This document shows, one piece after another, positions 16,729 to 24,417 of a stretch of 64,000 bases of DNA. Both the position numbers and the translations under genes were made by a program. The notes beneath the pieces are model-generated. The model did not search any database. It was not told where the DNA came from and saw only the letters and a list, made by a program, of their open reading frames with translations. Origin of the DNA: Amycolatopsis mediterranei (GTDB taxonomy: Bacteria > Actinomycetota > Actinomycetes > Mycobacteriales > Pseudonocardiaceae); the NCBI RefSeq assembly GCF_026017845.1, contig NZ_CP100416.1, positions 386,972-450,971 of the forward strand, written 5' to 3'. Within the stretch, counting starts at the first letter, position 1; each line of letters starts with the position of its first letter.

Positions 16729-18071
16729 CGTTCGACCTCTTCCAGTTGCGCGGCAAGCGAAATCAGCCGCTCCTCGGCGTGCGACGGGCCGAGCAGCTGA
16801 GCCCCGAGCGGGAGCCCGCCTGCCGTGAGCCCGGCCGGGACGTTGACCCCCGGCCAGCCCAGCACGTTCCACGGCCAAGCGTACGGGCAGGCGGCGATCA
16901 TGGCCTGGTCGGTCTCCCAGCCGGACAGCCCGTCGAACGTGCCGACCGGCGGTGGCGGCGTCGCGGTGGTCGGGGTCAGCAGCACGTCGACGCGGCCGAA
17001 CACCGAGCCGATCCGCCGGTGCAGGCCCGGCTCGAGGGCGCGGGCGAGCCGCAGCGCGGGCCCGGCCAGGAGCCGGCCGTGGCCGGCGTTGCTGCGCGTG
17101 CGCGGGTCGAGCCCGGTGCGGTCGGGCACCCGCAGCGTCCAGTCGCGGACGCCGGTGAGCGACCGCGGCAGGAACGTCAGCCCGATCAGCCCGTAGTCCG
17201 GCTCGACCTCGACGATCTCGTGGCCCAGCCCGGCGAGTGACTCCGCGAGCCGCCGCACGGAAGCTTCGACGACCGGGTCGAGCCGGGTCTTGGTGGCGGT
17301 GAACGGAATCCGTGTGGACAGCCCGATCCGCAGCTTGCCGGGCTCGCGCGCGGCGGCCGCGCGGAACACCCCGGGTGTCCCCGCCGCGGCGTCGAGCAGC
17401 AGGGCGGCGTCCTCGGTCGTGCGGGCCAGCGGGCCGAGCACGGTGAGGCCGTGGAACAGCTCGCCGTCGGTGGGGATCCGGCCGCGCTGGGGCTTGATGC
17501 CGACGAGCCCGGTCCACGCGGCCGGGATGCGCACCGAGCCGGCGCCGTCGGACCCGAGCGCGGCCGCGATGACCCCCGACGCCACCGCGGCCGCGCTCCC
17601 GCCCGAAGAACCCCCGGGGGTGTGGCCGGGGTGCCACGGGTTGCGCGTCACGCCGAAGGCCGGGCCCTCGGTGAACGGCCACTGGCCCAGCTCGGGGGTG
17701 TTCGTCTTGCCGATGATCACAGCTCCGGCCTCGCGCAGCAGCGCGACGGCGGGCGCGTCGGCCGTCGCGAACGGGAATTCGCCGGCGCAGCCGAACGCGG
17801 TGGGCAGGCCGGTGAGGTCGACGTCGTCCTTGATCGCGAGCGGCACGCCGAGCAGGGGAGCGCGGTCGCCGGCGGTCAGACGACGATCCGCGTCCGCGGC
17901 TTCGGCGAGGGCTTCTTCGTCGCGCAGGTGGCGGAACGCGTTGAGCGTCGCCTGGCTCGCGTGCGCGCGCCCGAGCGCGGCCGCGGTGAGCTCGGCGGAG
18001 GTGACTTCACCCGCGGCGAGCCGCGCGGCCTGGTCGGCGAGGCCCGTGAAATCGAGGCTCGTAGCGGTCAT
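16695..18071 (-). CDS. Amidase (amidase signature family)
   Basis: 458 residues. The Ser-cisSer-Lys triad is visible: Lys81 in LLGVPLAIKDDVDL, and the two serines in the Gly/Ser-rich loop HTPGGSSGGSAAAVASG with GSDGAGSVRIPA after it. It hydrolyses a carboxamide of unknown identity. It is not GatA: no gatB/C neighbours, and it is transcribed first in an operon with a TetR regulator and an MpaB-type oxygenase. ATG 18071 follows a G-rich segment. Confidence 0.92.
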   Translation of the reverse strand: MTATSLDFTGLADQAARLAAGEVTSAELTAAALGRAHASQATLNAFRHLRDEEALAEAADADRRLTAGDRAPLLGVPLAIKDDVDLTGLPTAFGCAGEFPFATADAPAVALLREAGAVIIGKTNTPELGQWPFTEGPAFGVTRNPWHPGHTPGGSSGGSAAAVASGVIAAALGSDGAGSVRIPAAWTGLVGIKPQRGRIPTDGELFHGLTVLGPLARTTEDAALLLDAAAGTPGVFRAAAAREPGKLRIGLSTRIPFTATKTRLDPVVEASVRRLAESLAGLGHEIVEVEPDYGLIGLTFLPRSLTGVRDWTLRVPDRTGLDPRTRSNAGHGRLLAGPALRLARALEPGLHRRIGSVFGRVDVLLTPTTATPPPPVGTFDGLSGWETDQAMIAACPYAWPWNVLGWPGVNVPAGLTAGGLPLGAQLLGPSHAEERLISLAAQLEEVERWPERHPEKSW

Positions 18072-18090
18072 GGCGGCCCCCGGAGGTTCT

Positions 18091-18108
18091 CGTTCGTTCG
18101 AACGAACG
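18091..18108. promoter_or_regulatory. Perfect 18-bp palindrome, probable TetR operator
   Basis: CGTTCGTTCGAACGAACG is fully self-complementary. It lies 20 bases before the amidase start and 90 before the divergent DHFR-like gene. Palindromes of this size are the usual TetR target, and the amidase operon encodes a TetR protein. Confidence 0.75.
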
Positions 18109-18197
18109 TTACCGGATACCGACGGTCTTCGGCTACTCCCGATGAGTTTTCCTCCGCCCGGACGTCTACCCGGCAAACGACTACGTGAGGAGAACCC

Positions 18198-18755
18198 ATG
18201 GCCACGGTGCACGCGGGCATGAGCATGTCGCTGGACGGCTTCGTCGCCGATCGCCACGGCGGCACGGCCCGGCTGTCCGACCCCGCCGCGTCGAGCGGCA
18301 GCGAGTGGATGACCGACCTGATCCGGGAGACCGGCGCGGTCGTCCTCGGCCGCCGGTCGTTCGCGATGGCCGAGGACCCGGACTGGTACGCCGGCAACTA
18401 CGAGTTCCAGGTGCCGATCTTCGTCGTCACCCACACGCCGCCGGCCGTGCTGCCCGCGCAGAACGAGAACCTCACCTTCACCTTCGTGACCGACGGGATC
18501 GCTTCGGCGGTCAAGCAGGCGAGGGCGGCCGCGGGGGACCGGGCGGTCAAGGTGATCGGCGCGAGCGTGGTCCGGCAGGCCGTGCGGGCCCGGGTGGCCG
18601 ACGAGCTGCACGTCCTGCTCGCCCCGGTGCTGCTGGGTGCCGGACTGCCGTTGTTCGGCGACCCCGATCTCGACGGCGTCGCGCTGCGCCGGCTCGGCGT
18701 GCGTGAGGTCGGGCCGATCACCGAACTCCGCTTCACGCTGCTTAACCCCCTATAG
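18198..18755 (+). CDS. Dihydrofolate-reductase-like protein (RibD C-terminal domain)
   Basis: 185 residues. ATVHAGMSMSLDGFVADRHGG, AVVLGRRSFAMAEDP, IFVVTHTPP, VKVIGASVVRQAV and LHVLLAPVLLGAGLPLF are the strands and nucleotide-binding parts of the RibD-C/YwjB-type fold. It probably reduces a small molecule with NADPH; substrate unknown. GAGGAGA precedes ATG 18198. The stop TAG lies inside the TATAGT of the next promoter. Confidence 0.88.
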   Translation: MATVHAGMSMSLDGFVADRHGGTARLSDPAASSGSEWMTDLIRETGAVVLGRRSFAMAEDPDWYAGNYEFQVPIFVVTHTPPAVLPAQNENLTFTFVTDGIASAVKQARAAAGDRAVKVIGASVVRQAVRARVADELHVLLAPVLLGAGLPLFGDPDLDGVALRRLGVREVGPITELRFTLLNPL

Positions 18756-18763
18756 TGGTTAGA
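18741..18763 (+). promoter_or_regulatory. CGNR-like operator and -10 before the PLP enzyme
   Basis: CTTAACC-N9-GGTTAGA (18741-18763) matches the operator pair at 14545-14603 in half-site sequence and spacing. It encloses TATAGT (18751-18756), a -10 candidate. A Shine-Dalgarno GGAGGG follows at 18775. That the same CGNR regulator acts here is inference. Confidence 0.5.
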
Positions 18764-18783
18764 AAGCCGAGCCTGGAGGGCCG

Positions 18784-19812
18784 ATGACGTTCGACTTCGC
18801 CGGATTCCCCGACGCCGCGCTGGCCGCGGTACCCCGCGTCGACCTGGGCGGCTGGCCGACGCCGCTGCACGGGGCCCCCCGGCTCGGCGAAGCCCTCGGC
18901 CTGCGGAACCTCTGGCTCAAGCGCGACGACGTGCACCCGCTCGGCGCCGGCGGCAACAAGCTCCGCAAGCTGGAGTACCACCTCGGCGCGGCGGAAAAAG
19001 CCGGTGCGGACACCGTGATCACCTTCGGGGCGCTCCAGACCAACCACGGCCGTCAGACCGCCGCCGCGTGCGCGAAGCTCGGCCTGCGCTGCGAGCTCGT
19101 GCTCACGGCCAAGGTCCCGCGCGACGGCGAGGCGTACGAACGCGGCGGCAACCTGCCCCTCGACCGGCTTTTCGGCGCGACCGTCCACATCTGCGCCGAC
19201 GGCGAGGAAACCGGCCGCACCTACGACCGCCTGGTCGCCGAAGCCGCCGCCGACGGCCGGAAGGTCGCCACGATCCCGGTCGGCGGCTCCAACGACCTCG
19301 GCGCCCTCGGGTACGTCCGCGCCACCTACGAACTCGCGAAACAGCTGGAAGAGCGCGGCATCGAGCGGGCACACCTCGTCGTCCCGCACGCCAGCGGCGG
19401 CACCGCGGCCGGCGTCGCGCTGGGCACCGCGCTCCTAGGCAACCTCGGCGTCGGCATCGCCTGCGTCAGCCACCCGCTCGACGAGGCCACGGAGAACCTC
19501 CGCGACCTCGTCGACGGCGCGGCCAAGCTCCTCGGCGTCGAACCACCGTCGCTCACGCACACGAGGATGGGCGATTCCACGCTCGGCCCCGGTTACGGCA
19601 TCCCGACCGACGCGGTCTGGAACGCCCTACGGCTCTTCGGTCGCACCGAGGGCGTGGTGCTCGACCCGGTCTACACCGGCAAGGTGGCCGCCGCGCTGGT
19701 CGAATGGGCCGGCCACTTCGCCCCGGACGACCACGTGGTGTTCCTGCACACCGGCGGCATGCCCGGCCTGTACGGCTACGCGCCCGAATTCGCCGCGGCC
19801 GTCGAAGGCTGA
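18784..19812 (+). CDS. PLP enzyme, D-cysteine desulfhydrase / ACC deaminase family
   Basis: 342 residues, fold type II. GAGGNKLRKLEYH carries the PLP lysine (Lys59); ALQTNHGRQTAAACAKLGL is the phosphate/substrate loop; VGGSNDLGALGY and PHASGGTAAGVALG follow. The loop with TNHGRQ is closer to D-cysteine desulfhydrases than to true ACC deaminases (usually SNQTRQ), so a D-cysteine- or L-cysteate-lyase type activity is likelier than ACC deamination. A minus-strand gene runs 186 bases into its 3' end. Confidence 0.88.
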   Translation: MTFDFAGFPDAALAAVPRVDLGGWPTPLHGAPRLGEALGLRNLWLKRDDVHPLGAGGNKLRKLEYHLGAAEKAGADTVITFGALQTNHGRQTAAACAKLGLRCELVLTAKVPRDGEAYERGGNLPLDRLFGATVHICADGEETGRTYDRLVAEAAADGRKVATIPVGGSNDLGALGYVRATYELAKQLEERGIERAHLVVPHASGGTAAGVALGTALLGNLGVGIACVSHPLDEATENLRDLVDGAAKLLGVEPPSLTHTRMGDSTLGPGYGIPTDAVWNALRLFGRTEGVVLDPVYTGKVAAALVEWAGHFAPDDHVVFLHTGGMPGLYGYAPEFAAAVEG

Positions 19813-20457
19813 TTCCAGCCGGGTCGCCAGCCACAGCAGCGTGCCCAGCAGCGCGACGTCGGCGAGCAGCAGCAGCCGCTGGGTGACGCCGATCGGGAAG
19901 GCGTCGGAGATCTCGCGGAACGGCGGCACCCCGGCCTCGCTCAGCCGCACGAACACGAAGCTCAGGGCGAAGAGCGCGAACGCCCCCGCGACCAGCCGGA
20001 TCATCCGGACCAGCGCGACGCGCTCCGGCCGGCCCCGCAGCGGCTCCAGCAGGGAGATCGCCCCGCCGGGCAGGCTGCAGAAGGCGACCAGGCAGGCGTA
20101 GAGGTGGATCTCGCCGCTCACCGGGTCCGGCGCCTCGGGGTAGCTCGCCGGGAAGATCGCGGCGGCGGCCAGCCCGAGCGCCCACAACGCGAGCAGCAGC
20201 CGGGTCGTCCGCGACAGTGGCACGCCGGCGACCTGCAGCGCGCCGAGCACCGCGAGCGACCCGACAGCCAGCGAGAGCACGCTCGCCGCGAGCATCCCTT
20301 CGCCGCGGTCGGTCACCGTGTAGCTCGACAACGTGTCGTACACCGGGTTGCGCGAGCTGATCACGTGCAGCACCACCGCCGTGAACAGGCCCCACCCGAT
20401 CGCACCCAGCGCCACGAGCCGCCACGGTCTCGTGCGTTTCCCCGCTTCCGTCCCCAT
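19627..20457 (-). CDS. DUF998 membrane protein with C-terminal run-on
   Basis: 276 residues from ATG 20457. Six hydrophobic helices with ISSRNPVYDTLSSYTV, PASYPEAPDPVSGEIHLYACLVAF and LLLLADVALLGTLLWLATRLE are typical of DUF998. The natural family end is near 19810, but no stop occurs there and the frame continues about 60 residues antisense to the PLP gene, to 19627. The tail is low in hydrophobicity and probably meaningless; either the stop was lost or the genes overlap by design. Confidence 0.8.
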   Translation of the reverse strand: MGTEAGKRTRPWRLVALGAIGWGLFTAVVLHVISSRNPVYDTLSSYTVTDRGEGMLAASVLSLAVGSLAVLGALQVAGVPLSRTTRLLLALWALGLAAAAIFPASYPEAPDPVSGEIHLYACLVAFCSLPGGAISLLEPLRGRPERVALVRMIRLVAGAFALFALSFVFVRLSEAGVPPFREISDAFPIGVTQRLLLLADVALLGTLLWLATRLESAFDGRGEFGRVAVQAGHAAGVQEHHVVVRGEVAGPFDQRGGHLAGVDRVEHHALGATEEP

Positions 20458-20491
20458 GCGTCCAGGGTCTCGGGAAACGCGACCGCCGTGA

Positions 20492-21277
20492 TCAGGGAAG
20501 ACCCTGAATAACCCCCGATTCGAAGTCGACGACGACGAGGGCCTGGTCGTCGTGCCGCTTCGGCCGGGGCCAGCGTTCGCCGTCCGGATCCTGCTTCTCG
20601 GCGGTGCGGACGGCGGCCAGCACGGCGTCGGGCCCGTCGGCGCGGCTGACCGCCAGGACCTCGCGCCAGTCGAAGAGCTCGTACTGGTCGACGCCGATGG
20701 ACACGCCGTCGCTGGCGAGCAGCACCGCCTCGACGTCGGCCCGCGGCCAGCTGCGCCGGACCGAGTGCGCCGCGGCACCCGGGTCGGCTTCGGCGACCCA
20801 GAAGCCGTCGTGGGCGTTGCGCCGCCGCCGGACGTCGGCCCCGGTCTGGAGCATCCCGCGCCGCCGCAGCCGGGCGAGCCGGTCGTCCGAAACGACGTCG
20901 ACCCCGAAGCCGCCGAAGCCGACCACCGGGCTGTCGGCCAGCACGAGCGCGTCGACGCGGTCTTCGAGCCAGCGCACGGCCGCGACCGTGCTGGACGGCG
21001 AGCGCTGCGGTTGCAGCCGGTGTTCCGCCGTGAGCGCAGCGATCGCGCTGGTCAGGACCTCGGTCAGGTCGGCTTCCGGGGCCACGTGGAGGTCTTCGGC
21101 GAGGCGCCGGGCCAGCCGTTCGGCGTACCAGCCGCCCGGCGGTTGGGAGGGTTCCGACGAGGTGGCGCCGTCGAGGACCAGCACCGCGTTGTCCAGCACG
21201 ACGACGTGGTCCTCGGTCGGGCGCGGGTGGCCGTCGGCGCCCACCCCGGCCCGCTCGGCGATCGCGATCTCGGGCAT
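20492..21277 (-). CDS. PP2C-like phosphatase-fold protein
   Basis: 261 residues. DHVVVLDNAVLVLDGATSSEPS supplies the metal Asp-Gly pair, VLADSPVVGFGG a second strand, VEAVLLASDGVSIGVDQY the third Asp, and the C-terminal HDDQALVVVDF the last. This is the PP2C/SpoIIE fold, usually protein Ser/Thr phosphatases. No kinase partner lies next to it. ATG 21277 is preferred over the adjacent GTG 21280. Divergent from the HTH/ClpN locus. Confidence 0.82.
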   Translation of the reverse strand: MPEIAIAERAGVGADGHPRPTEDHVVVLDNAVLVLDGATSSEPSQPPGGWYAERLARRLAEDLHVAPEADLTEVLTSAIAALTAEHRLQPQRSPSSTVAAVRWLEDRVDALVLADSPVVGFGGFGVDVVSDDRLARLRRRGMLQTGADVRRRRNAHDGFWVAEADPGAAAHSVRRSWPRADVEAVLLASDGVSIGVDQYELFDWREVLAVSRADGPDAVLAAVRTAEKQDPDGERWPRPKRHDDQALVVVDFESGVIQGLP

Positions 21278-21321
21278 CACCCGACTGTACGGCGCCTCTC
21301 CCGCGCGTTCGCGCTGAGCGT

Positions 21322-21364
21322 GTCAACTTCGGTTGACAGGCGTCCGATGTCAACGTAGGTTGAC
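21322..21364 (+). promoter_or_regulatory. Double palindromic operator over a leaderless promoter, second copy
   Basis: GTCAAC-N4-GTTGAC lies at 21322-21337 and again at 21349-21364. TTGACA (21333-21338) is a perfect -35; after 17 bases TAGGTT (21356-21361) is the -10; seven bases later is ATG 21369. Architecture and half-sites equal those at 2105-2149. Confidence 0.8.
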
Positions 21365-21368
21365 AGAC

Positions 21369-21578
21369 ATGACGGAAGCGACGGATTTGGCCGCCCGGGC
21401 GGGTGATCGCGATCCCCGGGTGGGGCTGCGCGCGGTCGCCGCGCTCCGGCGGCTGCTGGAACAACTGGAGGCCGTGCAGGTCCGCAGCGCGCGGGTGCAC
21501 GGCTGGTCGTGGCAGGAAATCGCCGCCGAGCTGGGGGTCAGCCGGCAGGCCGTGCACAAGAAGTACGGGAGGCACTGA
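21369..21578 (+). CDS. Small HTH protein of the split HTH/ClpN locus
   Basis: 69 residues. After a helical N-terminal part (LRAVAALRRLLEQLEAVQVRSAR) comes a helix-turn-helix, GWSWQEIAAELGVSRQAVHKKYG, equivalent to SWTEIGASMGVTKQAAQKRF in the fused protein at 2153. The stop overlaps the ATG of the ClpN gene. Likely autoregulator through the double palindrome directly upstream. The transcript appears leaderless. Confidence 0.88.
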   Translation: MTEATDLAARAGDRDPRVGLRAVAALRRLLEQLEAVQVRSARVHGWSWQEIAAELGVSRQAVHKKYGRH

Positions 21579-22105
21579 TGTTCGAGAGGTTCACGACCGA
21601 CGCGCGGATGACGGTGGTCGAGGCGCAGATCGTGGCGCGCGAGTCGGGTTCGGTGGAAATCGGGCCGGCCCACCTGCTCGCCGGGCTGGTGAAGACCGGC
21701 GTCCAGGTGCTCACCGAGCTGGGCGTGTCCACCGACGACATCGCCGCCGAACTGGCCCGGACCCGGCGCCGCGGCGGCGTGAGCGACGCCGACGCCGAGG
21801 CGCTCACCGAGTTCGGCATCGACGTCGAGCAGATCGTCGAACGTGTCGAGCAAACCCACGGCGAAGGGGCGCTGGCCGGACGGCTCGGCCCGGCCAAGCG
21901 CGGGCACATCCCCTTCACCGCACAATCGAAGAAGACCCTCGAACTGAGCCTCAAGGAAGCCGTCCGGCTCGGCGACAAGCACCTCGGCCAGGAGCACATC
22001 CTGCTGGCGCTGGCCCAGCAGCGCGGCACCGACGACGTGCTCGCCCGGCGCGGCGCGGACTACCAGACGCTGCGCCGGGCGGTGCAGCAGCGCAAGGCCG
22101 GTTAG
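21578..22105 (+). CDS. Clp N-domain protein (two repeats, no ATPase)
   Basis: 175 residues. Repeat 1: MFERFTTDARMTVVEAQIVARESGSVEIGPAHLLAGL. Repeat 2: FTAQSKKTLELSLKEAVRLGDKHLGQEHILLALAQQ. This is the ClpA/ClpC substrate- and adaptor-binding domain without the AAA+ rings. ATG 21578 overlaps the HTH stop (TGATG). Its last bases overlap the convergent YczE gene by 4. A ClpC-interacting role is inferred only from the domain. Confidence 0.88.
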   Translation: MFERFTTDARMTVVEAQIVARESGSVEIGPAHLLAGLVKTGVQVLTELGVSTDDIAAELARTRRRGGVSDADAEALTEFGIDVEQIVERVEQTHGEGALAGRLGPAKRGHIPFTAQSKKTLELSLKEAVRLGDKHLGQEHILLALAQQRGTDDVLARRGADYQTLRRAVQQRKAG

Positions 22106-22743
22106 TGACCCTGCTGCGGCTCCTGCTCTTCCCGCCAGGTGGTCCGGGGCAGCAGTGCCTGGGTGAGCGGGCCGATCGCGATGGCGTAGAGCACGGTGCC
22201 GATCCCGACGGTCCCGCCGAGCAGGAAACCGGCCGCGACCACGGTGACCTCGATGCCGGTGCGCACCAGCCGGACCGACCAGCCGGTGCGCCCGGCCAGC
22301 CCGGTCATCAGGCCGTCGCGGGGGCCGGGGCCCAACCGGGCGCCGACGTAGGTGGCGGTCGCGACGCCGTTGAGCGTCACCCCGCCGACCAGCAGCACGA
22401 TCTGCCACACCAGGTCGTGCTGGTCCGGGAGCACCGCGCGGACGACGTCGACCATGACCGAGATGACCACGACGTTCGCGATGGTGCCGATGCCGGGCCG
22501 CTGGCGCAGCGGGATCCACAGCAGCAGCACGGCCACCGAGATCAGGCCGGTGACCGTGCCGAAGCTCAGGCCGGTGTGCTTCAGGACGCCTTCGGCCAGC
22601 ACGCTCCACGGCTCGAGGCCGAGGCCGGCGCGGGTGACGAGGGCGACGCTGGTGCCGTAGAGGGCGAGGCCCGCGAGCAGCTGGACACTGCGGCGGGCGG
22701 GGTCACGGGAGATCCGGACGGGCCGGAGGTCGGTCTGAGCCAC
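22102..22743 (-). CDS. YczE/YyaS/YitT-family membrane protein
   Basis: 213 residues from GTG 22743, five or six membrane helices. RSVQLLAGLALYGTSVALVTRAGLGLEPWSVL and ARLGPGPRDGLMTGLA, with RTGWSVRLVRTGIE, are the conserved loops of YczE. Members commonly sit beside MocR-type regulators, as here (divergent gene at 22805). Transport substrate unknown. Confidence 0.88.
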   Translation of the reverse strand: MAQTDLRPVRISRDPARRSVQLLAGLALYGTSVALVTRAGLGLEPWSVLAEGVLKHTGLSFGTVTGLISVAVLLLWIPLRQRPGIGTIANVVVISVMVDVVRAVLPDQHDLVWQIVLLVGGVTLNGVATATYVGARLGPGPRDGLMTGLAGRTGWSVRLVRTGIEVTVVAAGFLLGGTVGIGTVLYAIAIGPLTQALLPRTTWREEQEPQQGH

Positions 22744-22781
22744 GTCTCCACTATCGACCGCAAGTGGCCTTGTAAACCATA

Positions 22782-22801
22782 GCCAATTCCAGGATATTGG
22801 C
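22782..22801. promoter_or_regulatory. Inverted repeat between yczE-like and MocR genes
   Basis: GCCAAT (22782-22787) and ATTGGC (22796-22801) are separated by eight bases and end four bases before the MocR start. Placement between divergent genes suggests the MocR operator. Confidence 0.6.
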
Positions 22802-22804
22802 CTT

Positions 22805-24253
22805 ATGGAAGCCGTGCTCCCGGTAGGTGGACGCATTTCAGGGCCGCGATTGGCCGTCATGCTGGGCTCGTGGCGGCAAGGCGGCTCCCGGCAGGGGGCG
22901 GCCGACCTGGCCGCGGCCATCGAACTGCAGGTGCTCGACGGCCAGCTCCCGCTCGGCACTCGGCTGCCCGCCGAGCGCGAGCTGGCCGACGCGCTCGGCG
23001 CCAGCCGGACGCTGATCGGCGCGGCGCTGGACCGGTTGCGCGAGAACGGGTTCGTCGCGAGCCGCCGCGGCGCGGGATCGTGGATCGCCGCGCCGGGACG
23101 GCGCCGCCGTGGCCCGCTCGCGCCGGTCGGCGACGGCTCGATCGACTTCACCCACGCGTCCTCGCCCGCCATCCCGGGCACGGCCGCGGCGGTCGACGCC
23201 GCCCGCGGCCGGCTCGCCGACCACCTGGGCGACCACGGCTACCAGGAACGCGGCCTGCCCGGCCTGCGAGAACAGATCGCGCGGCGCTACACCGAGCGCG
23301 GGCTGCCGACGACGCCGGCGCAGGTCATGGTCACCAACGGCGCGCACCACGCGTTCGTCCTGGTCCTGCGGATGCTCGCCGGTCCCGGCGACCGCGTGCT
23401 GGTGGAGCAGCCGACGTACCCGAACGCCCTGGAGGCGATCCGCGCCGCGCACGCGCTCCCGGTGCCGGTGGCGCTCGACCCGACCGGGGCGCGCGGCTGG
23501 GACATCGCCGGGGTCGACGCGGCGCTGCGCCAGGCGTCCCCGCGGTTCGCCTACCTCGTCGTCGACTTCCAGAACCCGACCGGCCTGCGCCTGGACGCCG
23601 AAGGCCGGTCCCGGCTCGGGACCGTGCTGGCCCGCGCCCGGACGCCGGTCGTGGTGGACGAGACGCTGGTCGAGCTGGACCTGGAGGGCGATCCCCTGCA
23701 CGGGCCGCCGCCGCTGGCCGCGTTCGCCGGCGACCTGGCCATCTGCGTCGGATCGGCGTCGAAGACGCACTGGGGCGGCCTGCGGCTCGGCTGGATCCGC
23801 GCGTCCGAGGACCTGCTCGGCCGGCTGGTCGCGGCGCGCTACGCGGTCGACCTCGGGTCGCCGGTGTTCGAGCAGCTCGTGCTGACCGAGCTGATGGCCG
23901 ACGAAACCTTGCTCGGCCGCCGGCGCGAGGAACTGCGCGGCTACCGCGACGCGCTGGCCGCCGCCGTGCACCGGCACCTCCCGGACTGGACGTTCACGCT
24001 GCCGGACGGCGGCCTGTCGGTGTGGTGCCGCATGCCGGAGCCGGTGAGCTCGCGCCTGGCGGTGGCGGCGGCGAGCCACGGCGTCCAGGTGGCGCCGGGC
24101 TCGCGCTTCGGCGTCCACGGCGGGCTGGAGCGCTGGATCCGGCTGCCGTTTTCGCTGCCACCGGACCGGATCGACGAAGCGGTCCGGCGGCTGAGCGCGG
24201 CCGAAGCGTCGGTCCGCGGCACCCCGGCTTCGCTGGACGCGCCCATCGCATGA
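22805..24253 (+). CDS. MocR-type regulator (GntR HTH fused to aminotransferase domain)
   Basis: 482 residues. Winged helix (about residues 35-100): DLAAAIELQVLDGQLPLGTRLPAERELADALGASRTLIGAALDRL. Aminotransferase fold type I follows: YQERGLPGLREQIARRYTERG, VVDFQNPTGLRL and the PLP lysine in VGSASKTHWGGLRLGWIR. It uses PLP or a PLP adduct as effector and probably controls the divergent yczE-like gene. No good Shine-Dalgarno sequence precedes ATG 22805, so the exact start is uncertain. Confidence 0.9.
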   Translation: MEAVLPVGGRISGPRLAVMLGSWRQGGSRQGAADLAAAIELQVLDGQLPLGTRLPAERELADALGASRTLIGAALDRLRENGFVASRRGAGSWIAAPGRRRRGPLAPVGDGSIDFTHASSPAIPGTAAAVDAARGRLADHLGDHGYQERGLPGLREQIARRYTERGLPTTPAQVMVTNGAHHAFVLVLRMLAGPGDRVLVEQPTYPNALEAIRAAHALPVPVALDPTGARGWDIAGVDAALRQASPRFAYLVVDFQNPTGLRLDAEGRSRLGTVLARARTPVVVDETLVELDLEGDPLHGPPPLAAFAGDLAICVGSASKTHWGGLRLGWIRASEDLLGRLVAARYAVDLGSPVFEQLVLTELMADETLLGRRREELRGYRDALAAAVHRHLPDWTFTLPDGGLSVWCRMPEPVSSRLAVAAASHGVQVAPGSRFGVHGGLERWIRLPFSLPPDRIDEAVRRLSAAEASVRGTPASLDAPIA

Positions 24254-24254
24254 A

Positions 24255-24327
24255 CGAACCGGTGCACTGGATGCGAGCCCGCTCCCAGGGAAGGGCGGCG
24301 TTCATGTGCATCCAGCGCACCGGTTCG
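24255..24327 (+). other. Long stem-loop after the MocR gene
   Basis: A 20-base arm at 24255-24274 (starting CGAACCGGTGCA) pairs with 24308-24327 with a single wobble, around a 33-base loop. It begins two bases after the MocR stop. The long stem could protect the mRNA 3' end or act as a terminator, although no T-run follows. Confidence 0.65.
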
Positions 24328-24417
24328 TGTTCCACACACCCGCTCACGGACGTGACCCCGTTCGCGGGTACCGCGGCTTCCCGGCACAGCCCCTCGACGT
24401 GCCGGGAAGCCGGCGGC

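Noticed and set aside
16695..18071. GatA subunit of amidotransferase
   Set aside because: It stands in a TetR-regulated operon without gatB or gatC.
18784..19812. True ACC deaminase (acdS)
   Set aside because: The substrate loop reads QTNHGRQ rather than the SNQTRQ type, so only family-level naming is justified.
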